Source of the DNA: RGIG250 sp964540025
GTDB taxonomy: Bacteria > Bacillota > Negativicutes > Selenomonadales > Selenomonadaceae
Length of the DNA: 10,304 bases
Reading direction: 5' to 3'
Assembly (NCBI GenBank): GCA_964540025.1
Contig: CAZIKQ010000055.1
Location: forward strand, 1 to 10,304
Below the pieces are notes generated by a model. That model saw nothing but the letters and a program-made list of their open reading frames with translations. It had not been told where the DNA came from and did not search any database. Below, piece by piece: positions 5,341-10,304 of the stretch (position 1 is its first letter; each line of letters opens with the position of its first letter). The position numbers were made by a program, and so were the translations under genes.

Positions 5341-6207
5341 TTTTTGAGCCGTTCGTTTTACTCCGTATTTTCGATAAAATTTGAGCGTTTTTCTAAGATT
5401 ATTGCTAAAAGTATTTTGAGGAGTTTTTTCAGTAAATCCATCGCTTGCAATCGACGTTTCACCGTTTTTGTTATTATATAGACTGGCATAAAAAAAAATT
5501 AGTTTTTGAACATCTGCGGGATAATTAAAATATTTTTCTGAGACATGATTGATTATGTTCAATACTCCCTTTCTTAAATTGAATATATTGTCTGCACAGG
5601 TATTTTCATCTATGCGAACAATCGTCAAAATATCATGCAAACAAATAGGAGTATATTCTTGCGAAATATCAATCCAAGCGCAGACGTCTTCTCCGAAATT
5701 AAGCTCTTCACAAAAAAGACTATTATCCTTAAGCACTGCTTTATCGATCATAACTGTAGGCGTAGCAATTCTACATCCAGAGATAATATTTGGAAACGAA
5801 ACCAAATTACCTACAAAATCTATAGTTTCTACCGCTTTTTGGGTAACGCAATCAAATCTTTGGTATCCCGTATATGAAAATAAAGCCGATTGAGCAATCA
5901 TCGCGTTTACTTGCTTTTCAACTTTGTTCGGAAGAAAAATATCGTCGGCGTCAAGAAAAGCAATGTATTTTCCCTTCGCCACTTCTATTCCCTTATTACG
6001 AGCCGCCGCCGCTCCTTTATTAACGGTTCTGTAATATCTAATTTTATTTAAATAAGGAGTTAATATATTCTCAACGAAAGGTTCGGAGCCATCGTCTATA
6101 ACTATTATTTCTATATTTTTATACGTTTGATTTAACGTGCTTTCAACGGCGTCAACGACTAACCTATCGTTGTATACGGGGATTATTACCGATACTTTTG
6201 GAAACAT
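5317..6207 (-). CDS. Family 2 glycosyltransferase (GT-A fold)
   Basis: A 296-residue GT2 enzyme. The N-terminal nucleotide-binding half shows VSVIIPVYND (5-14), IIVIDDGS (34-41), NKGAAAARNKGI (63-74) and the metal-binding FLDADD (84-89). FGEDV (171-175) is a candidate for the ED-type acceptor or catalytic base region. No membrane segment is evident, so it is probably a cytoplasmic or peripheral enzyme adding one sugar to the lipid-linked chain. Donor and linkage cannot be read from the sequence. The start at 6207 lies three bases after the stop of the preceding glycosyltransferase gene, whose last codons supply an AAAGGG SD. The gene is AT-rich, like the module it belongs to. Confidence 0.88.
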   Translation of the reverse strand: MFPKVSVIIPVYNDRLVVDAVESTLNQTYKNIEIIVIDDGSEPFVENILTPYLNKIRYYRTVNKGAAAARNKGIEVAKGKYIAFLDADDIFLPNKVEKQVNAMIAQSALFSYTGYQRFDCVTQKAVETIDFVGNLVSFPNIISGCRIATPTVMIDKAVLKDNSLFCEELNFGEDVCAWIDISQEYTPICLHDILTIVRIDENTCADNIFNLRKGVLNIINHVSEKYFNYPADVQKLIFFYASLYNNKNGETSIASDGFTEKTPQNTFSNNLRKTLKFYRKYGVKRTAQKIIEKLFQ

Positions 6208-6210
6208 TTT

Positions 6211-7221
6211 TTACCCTTTCAACAAACGCTTTATTCTTTGTCGTAACTTAGAAAATATCCCGTTATAAACGCTGCACTCATTATTTTTTAATTTGAGCGT
6301 TTCTATATAGTCGCGCGCTTCATCATAATTAAGGCATAATACTTCAATTATTTTACCGTTAGGGATACTGCTATAATCAATTGGACGCTCCATTATTTGA
6401 CGACAGTGTTCGAGCGCTTTTTCATAAGAGGCTTCCAATAAAAAACGTTCCATATTAGAGAAAAATAATTTGGGCGTTTTATCTATGAAACACATTTCTT
6501 CAATCGTTATTCGATCAATAAAGGAAATCCATAGACTGTTGCACTCTTCAAGGTGCGCGTTTATAGTTTTGCTCCCCTGCGCGTTATGTTGCCGCATATT
6601 AACATTTATTGCGGAGGAATACTTTATCGGAGTTTTTCTAAACATATTGAACCATAATTCGTAATCCTGCGTTGTATGTAAGGTTGGATCAAAAAAACCA
6701 TACTCATTAAAATATTTTTTGGGAATCAACATAGTGCAGCCGTTAGCTATTCCTTTTATAACGTTAAATAAAGGCGTATCTAACTGATTTTGACTATATA
6801 AATCAAGCAAATCAAATTTTTGATAGACGGAGCCCTTTTCATTCATCAAGTTATATCCGCTGTAAATAACATAATCTCCGTTATTTAATTCGCGTAATAA
6901 ATCAATCTGCGCTTTTACTTTATCCGGCAAATAAACGTCGTCGTGGGAAAGCCAGGAAAAATATTCGCCGTTCATTTTTTCAATGCCAAGGTTTAACGCC
7001 GTCGCCACGCCGCCGTTCGGTTTGGAAAAATACCTTATTTTATCGCCGTATGATTTGGCGATACGGTCCGTTTCCCCGCCATCGGTCGAACCGTCGTTTA
7101 TAACGATGACCTCGATATTTTCATACGTTTGCGCCAGCGCGCTGTCTATCGCTTCGCGCATAAAATTAGCCCCGTTATATACGGGTATGATTATTGACAC
7201 TAGCGGATTAAAATTATCCAT
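6211..7221 (-). CDS. Family 2 glycosyltransferase (GT-A fold)
   Basis: A 336-residue GT2 enzyme. Motifs are VSIIIPVYNG (8-17), VIVINDGSTDG (38-48), NGGVATALNLGI (69-80), the metal site WLSHDD (90-95), and QDYELWF (185-191) in the acceptor half. The start is the ATG at 7221, which overlaps the methyltransferase stop as TGATG and has AAAGGGG upstream. An ATG at 7257 in the same frame would add 12 residues inside the methyltransferase gene, without family support. The translational overlap suggests coupled expression with the methyltransferase. The N-terminal third is clearly richer in GC than the rest. Sugar donor and acceptor are unknown. Confidence 0.88.
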   Translation of the reverse strand: MDNFNPLVSIIIPVYNGANFMREAIDSALAQTYENIEVIVINDGSTDGGETDRIAKSYGDKIRYFSKPNGGVATALNLGIEKMNGEYFSWLSHDDVYLPDKVKAQIDLLRELNNGDYVIYSGYNLMNEKGSVYQKFDLLDLYSQNQLDTPLFNVIKGIANGCTMLIPKKYFNEYGFFDPTLHTTQDYELWFNMFRKTPIKYSSAINVNMRQHNAQGSKTINAHLEECNSLWISFIDRITIEEMCFIDKTPKLFFSNMERFLLEASYEKALEHCRQIMERPIDYSSIPNGKIIEVLCLNYDEARDYIETLKLKNNECSVYNGIFSKLRQRIKRLLKG

Positions 7222-8078
7222 CAGAGTAGCCCCTTTAGCTTTTGCTTTAATGACCAATATTTTTTGAGCAGCTTATAACCTCTCGAATTGTCTATACTTA
7301 GTAGCTCTGTTGTCGTTGCCCGAAGGTCATTTTTTAACTGCGTGTTTTCCGCAGATAAAGCTGATATATTATTTTTTAATTGCGTATTTTCAATAGAGAA
7401 AGTCGATATACTATTGTTTAACTGTGTGTTTTCGGTAGATAAATCGGTATTTTTGTCTGATAACTCAGTGAGAAGTTTTAAAGAGCAATCTGTTATTTTA
7501 TAAAAGTCCAATATACTTTTTTCGTTACTACAAACGATGTAAAAAAATTTTTCTGCGAATTGGCTAGCTATAAAATGAACGTTCTTATAATAATGTTCCA
7601 GTAAATCTATCCACCAGTCCTTACTTTCTTGAATTAAATGTAATTCCTCCCCGCATATAATATCCGAATGATTAGCTATCCCCAAAAATGCAGAATCTGA
7701 CATATTCGATATAGCAGCTAATGTTTCTTTGATATTGGCGGGCGGTATATGCTCCAAAACATCCATACATATTAACCCGTCAAAACGCTTATTTTCCTTT
7801 GCAAAGCTTATTATATCCGTATTAGCGTGCGGCGTTTCGGTTAAATATCTTTGGCAACAAACTTGACTAAGTTCTATGCCAAAAGCGTTATAACCGTTTT
7901 TCAATATTCTTTTTAAGTGAATCCCTTCGCCGCAACCAGCGTCTAGTATCTTTCCGTTTATATAAGCTACATAAATGTCAACGAAAGTGTCTTTTATGAT
8001 ATTATGGTAACAGTAGTTAGATTTTTGAGTATAAACTTTATTATAGATTTCCGTATAAATATTCTTTTCGTAAGCCAT
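7221..8078 (-). CDS. SAM-dependent methyltransferase with C-terminal coiled coil
   Basis: A 285-residue protein. The class I SAM-binding site is KILDAGCGEGIHL (43-55), the acidic end of strand 2 is GIEL (67-70), and DVLEHIPP (106-113) is the usual post-motif segment. From about residue 206 a regular heptad series begins (LSDKNTD, LSTENTQ, LNNSIST, FSIENTQ, LKNNISA, LSAENTQ, LKNDLRA), predicting a coiled coil. The tail, SRGYKLLKKYWSLKQKLKGLL, is basic and amphipathic and may touch the membrane. The start at 8078 has GGAG upstream and is one base after the wzt stop; an ATG at 8126 lies inside wzt. Next to a Wzt with a C-terminal extension, the protein may methylate the growing end of the polysaccharide, as WbdD does in E. 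coli O9a. That role is inferred. Confidence 0.82.
   Translation of the reverse strand: MAYEKNIYTEIYNKVYTQKSNYCYHNIIKDTFVDIYVAYINGKILDAGCGEGIHLKRILKNGYNAFGIELSQVCCQRYLTETPHANTDIISFAKENKRFDGLICMDVLEHIPPANIKETLAAISNMSDSAFLGIANHSDIICGEELHLIQESKDWWIDLLEHYYKNVHFIASQFAEKFFYIVCSNEKSILDFYKITDCSLKLLTELSDKNTDLSTENTQLNNSISTFSIENTQLKNNISALSAENTQLKNDLRATTTELLSIDNSRGYKLLKKYWSLKQKLKGLL
7317..7442 (-). repeat. Three tandem 42-base repeats coding for 14-residue coiled-coil units
   Basis: Residues 213-226, 227-240 and 241-254 of the methyltransferase are three versions of one 14-residue unit centred on ENTQL, each equal to two heptads. The DNA repeats have diverged at several bases but stay in register at 42 bases. 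A half-unit (residues 206-212) precedes them. Repeat number could change by slippage or recombination without breaking the frame, lengthening or shortening the coiled coil by about 2 nm per unit. Confidence 0.8.
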
Positions 8079-8079
8079 T

Positions 8080-9357
8080 TTATTTTTTCTCCACCGTATA
8101 GTCGTTGTAAAAAACGCCGTATACATTTTTTTTACAAGAATGAACTCTCAGTACCGCAAATCCGTCAAACCATTTCAACTGCACATGATTTTCTTGCGTA
8201 CCCAGGGCTACGGCGGTATTCAAAAGATATTCTCCCGATGCGAGATACGGGAAATAAAATACGTAATTGATACAATATAATTCTTCTTTTTCTATTGGAA
8301 GAACTATATTTTTATCAATGGTCGTCATGCCAAATAAATATGTGCCTTTGCTATCTGATATTGATATTCCGGATATTAGATTATTTTCTAATTCCTTATC
8401 TTCAATAGTTTGCGTTAAAAAGCGGCTATTGTAGTTAAAACGGACTTTTATAGTAATTTTTTCGCCGCCTTTTAGGTCGTTGATATTAACGTCGCTAATT
8501 GTAACCGCTTCAATATCAACTCCCCCTATGCCGAACGAATTAACATAGCTTCTTTGAGGCACGATAATGGACGCGCTGTCGTTAAGGGACGGTTGTTCTT
8601 TTTTACTGTCGTCAGGTTGCTCGGCTGGGAATATCAATTTAAAATATTCAAGACACACATATTGGGGATCGCCCGAACTTATAATCGTACCGTCGTTTAT
8701 TAAATACGCTTTACTACATAGAGATTTTATGGTGGAAGTATCATGACTCACAAATACTATTGTCAATCCGTCGTTTCTCATTTGGTCAAGTTTTTGAAAG
8801 CATTTCAGCTGGAATCTCGCGTCGCCGACGGCCAGGGCTTCGTCTACTATCAAGATGTCGGGCTTTACGTTTATGGCCACGGAAAAGGCCAGTCTCACGT
8901 ACATTCCGCTACTATAGGTCTTTACGGGCTGATACGCGAAGTCGCCTATATCGGCGAAGGACAAGATGGAGTCCAGGCGGGCGTCAGTTTCTTCTTTGCT
9001 TAGTCCCATGATTGTCCCGTTCAGGTAAATATTTTCTATGCCCGTATATTCGGGGTTAAAGCCCGCGCCCAGCTCCAGGAGGGACGAAATGCGGCCGTTT
9101 ATCTCGACTGAGCCGGCGCTTGGCGAGAGTACGCCGGTGATTATCTTCAGGAGCGTGGATTTGCCAGCGCCGTTTTTGCCGATTATGCCCACCGTTTCGC
9201 CCTTTTTTATCGTCAGGTTTATATCGTTCAGCGCGTAGAAGTCTTTATGATAGCTTTTATGGCGGGGTGACAGGGTTTCCTTTAAGCGGTCTATCGGTCT
9301 GTCGTACAGCTTATATATTTTTGATAGACCGTTTATCTTGATAGCTATTTCTTCCAT
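8080..9357 (-). CDS. wzt: Polysaccharide ABC transporter ATPase with C-terminal carbohydrate-binding-type extension (Wzt)
   Basis: A 425-residue protein. The ATPase domain (about 1-240) has Walker A GKNGAGKST (60-68), a Q-loop region near LLELGAGFNPEYTG (93-106), signature YSSGM (148-152), Walker B ILIVDEAL (168-175) and the H-loop histidine H205. Residues 243-265 form a polar linker, and about 268-405 look like the beta-rich extension of Wzt proteins that bind the modified end of their own glycan. ATPase-only homologues are about 250 residues, so the extension is clear. It pairs with the permease gene 10 bases upstream. The SD AGAGG overlaps the permease stop codon. GC content falls sharply near 8760-8820, within the ATPase half, and stays low through the extension and the next genes. 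Confidence 0.92.
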   Translation of the reverse strand: MEEIAIKINGLSKIYKLYDRPIDRLKETLSPRHKSYHKDFYALNDINLTIKKGETVGIIGKNGAGKSTLLKIITGVLSPSAGSVEINGRISSLLELGAGFNPEYTGIENIYLNGTIMGLSKEETDARLDSILSFADIGDFAYQPVKTYSSGMYVRLAFSVAINVKPDILIVDEALAVGDARFQLKCFQKLDQMRNDGLTIVFVSHDTSTIKSLCSKAYLINDGTIISSGDPQYVCLEYFKLIFPAEQPDDSKKEQPSLNDSASIIVPQRSYVNSFGIGGVDIEAVTISDVNINDLKGGEKITIKVRFNYNSRFLTQTIEDKELENNLISGISISDSKGTYLFGMTTIDKNIVLPIEKEELYCINYVFYFPYLASGEYLLNTAVALGTQENHVQLKWFDGFAVLRVHSCKKNVYGVFYNDYTVEKK

Positions 9358-9367
9358 AGCAAACCTC

Positions 9368-10168
9368 TTATAGTACGTCAGCGAAATGGGGCCGCAATTT
9401 TCTGAATAAATTTATGCCGGTATATCCGATGGCTAAGGTGATAAGCCAAAATACGATCGTTTCCCGGGGGGATTGCCAAAAGTATTTTTCGTAGATGAAG
9501 GAGTCCCTGTATCCGCTGACGATATAATGGTAGGGATTCAGCTTGAATATCCATTGGTAGCGTTCCGGGATCAGGGTTATGTTCCAGAATATCGGGGTGG
9601 CCCAAAATAAAAATTGGGTGATAATGCCGATAAGCTGGCCAAAATCCCGGGAGAATACCACCAGCGAAGCGGTAATATACGATAGCGCCACGTTGAAGCA
9701 GACGGCGGCGAACAGGTAATAGGCGACCTGAAGATATACAGGCGAAGGGTATCGGCCGTATACGGCAAACATCCCAATGAGCAGCCCGATAAAAAACAGG
9801 TGGATAAATATAAGGGACGTTATCTTCACTATGGGCAGCAGCGATATGTTGAAGACCACTTTTTTCACGAGGAAGGATTTTTCCACGATGCAGCCGCTCA
9901 TGCTGATCAGCGCGTCCGAGAGAAAGAACCAGGGGATCATGCCGGCGGAGAGCCAGAGGATAAACGGCGCGTCGTCGATGGGCACGGCGCGGAAGCCGAA
10001 GCTGAAAACGAACCACATGACGCAGATGGTAAATAAGGGCTGGAGTATGGACCAGGCCAGGCCCAATACCGAGCCGGAGTAGCGCTCTTTTAAGTCGTTT
10101 TTCGCTAAATTAAAAAGGATTCGCCGGGAGCGATAGATGTTTTTTGCAAAGCTTACTATTGATGGCAT
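9368..10168 (-). CDS. wzm: Polysaccharide ABC transporter permease (Wzm)
   Basis: A 266-residue inner-membrane protein of the ABC-2 family that forms the export channel for undecaprenyl-linked polysaccharide with Wzt. The N-terminal amphipathic stretch with NDLKERYSGSVLGLAW is typical. Hydrophobic segments lie at about 38-60, 68-90, 112-138, 147-172, 177-198 and 238-256 (counted from the TTG codon at 10171). LNPYHYIVSGYRDSF (211-225) is a hallmark of the family. I favour the ATG at 10168 over the adjacent TTG at 10171. A weak SD (AGG) overlaps the end of the preceding gene, whose stop is only six bases away. The gene ends 10 bases before wzt. Confidence 0.92.
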   Translation of the reverse strand: MPSIVSFAKNIYRSRRILFNLAKNDLKERYSGSVLGLAWSILQPLFTICVMWFVFSFGFRAVPIDDAPFILWLSAGMIPWFFLSDALISMSGCIVEKSFLVKKVVFNISLLPIVKITSLIFIHLFFIGLLIGMFAVYGRYPSPVYLQVAYYLFAAVCFNVALSYITASLVVFSRDFGQLIGIITQFLFWATPIFWNITLIPERYQWIFKLNPYHYIVSGYRDSFIYEKYFWQSPRETIVFWLITLAIGYTGINLFRKLRPHFADVL

Positions 10169-10174
10169 CAAGGT

Positions 10175-10304
10175 TTACCTGGCTTTCATCATTTTTATCA
10201 GGTGGGGAAAATAATCCGCGCAAAGGCCAAGGGAAAAATAAATAAGCTGCAAGAGCTTCAGCCGTTCTTTTTGGATTAAATAAGACAGGATTTTATAGGG
10301 CGGA
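10175..10304 (-). CDS. C-terminal end of an unrecognised gene (partial, runs off the window)
   Basis: A minus-strand frame is open from the window edge for 42 codons and ends at TAA (10175-10177), six bases before the wzm ATG, the spacing expected for an operon neighbour. The peptide ends YFPHLIKMMKAR. It has a mixed basic and hydrophobic character (ERLKLLQLIYFSLGLCADYF). There is too little to assign a family. A glycosyltransferase or other polysaccharide gene would fit the context. Confidence 0.5.
   Translation of the reverse strand, partial: PPYKILSYLIQKERLKLLQLIYFSLGLCADYFPHLIKMMKAR

Noticed and set aside
9378..10016. A 212-codon minus-strand open frame inside the permease gene
   Set aside because: It is out of frame with wzm, which has a full set of family motifs and membrane segments. 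The alternative peptide is rich in Arg, His and Pro with no motif, a typical shadow of a GC-rich gene.
1..10304. CRISPR arrays, tRNA or rRNA genes
   Set aside because: I saw no regularly spaced direct repeats with unique spacers, and no cloverleaf or rRNA-like sequence. The only tandem repeats are the coding 42-base units at 7317-7442.

Overview
The window is part of a surface-polysaccharide (O-antigen or capsule) locus of the ABC-transporter-dependent type. Almost all genes are on the minus strand, tightly packed and mostly preceded by purine-rich Shine-Dalgarno sequences (several are AGGAGG-like). Lipopolysaccharide-style export genes together with strong SD sites and moderate GC would fit a Gram-negative-walled firmicute such as a Negativicute. 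That is only a guess from style; no marker in the window fixes the taxon.

Layout, read in the direction of minus-strand transcription from the right edge: the C-terminal end of an unrecognised gene (10175-10304); wzm permease (9368-10168); wzt ATPase with a long C-terminal extension (8080-9357); a SAM methyltransferase with a C-terminal heptad-repeat coiled coil (7221-8078); two family-2 glycosyltransferases (6211-7221 and 5317-6207); a decayed, 3'-truncated copy of a CapE/FnlA-type UDP-GlcNAc dehydratase gene (4717-5269); a plus-strand fic-domain gene with its own promoter (3757-4701); then the intact dehydratase (2502-3515), an RmlD-like reductase (1633-2487) and a WecB/CapG-like 2-epimerase (496-1620), closed by a rho-independent terminator (380-418). 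The left 379 bases hold no convincing gene but contain a good sigma-70-type promoter and a nested inverted-repeat element.

How it works together (family knowledge plus inference): the dehydratase, reductase and epimerase would convert UDP-GlcNAc to a UDP-2-acetamido-2,6-dideoxy-L-hexose. The reductase lacks the cupin domain of CapF, so L-RhaNAc/L-QuiNAc is more likely than L-FucNAc. The glycosyltransferases build the chain on an undecaprenyl carrier. The methyltransferase may cap the non-reducing end, with its coiled coil acting as a length ruler. The C-terminal domain of Wzt may recognise the finished chain so that Wzm/Wzt export it.

The most striking feature is a direct repeat of about 555 bp: the first ~181 codons of the dehydratase gene occur twice, about 95% identical by eye, on either side of the fic gene. 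One copy is intact; the other is truncated, frameshifted and has a changed active-site residue. This looks like a fic cassette that entered by homologous recombination in the dehydratase gene. The Fic protein has Gln where the catalytic His of the Fic motif belongs, and an inverted repeat brackets its -10 box. Base composition is mosaic: roughly 5270-8790 is AT-rich, with one edge inside wzt and the other at the dehydratase remnant, as expected for an exchanged glycan-specific module.
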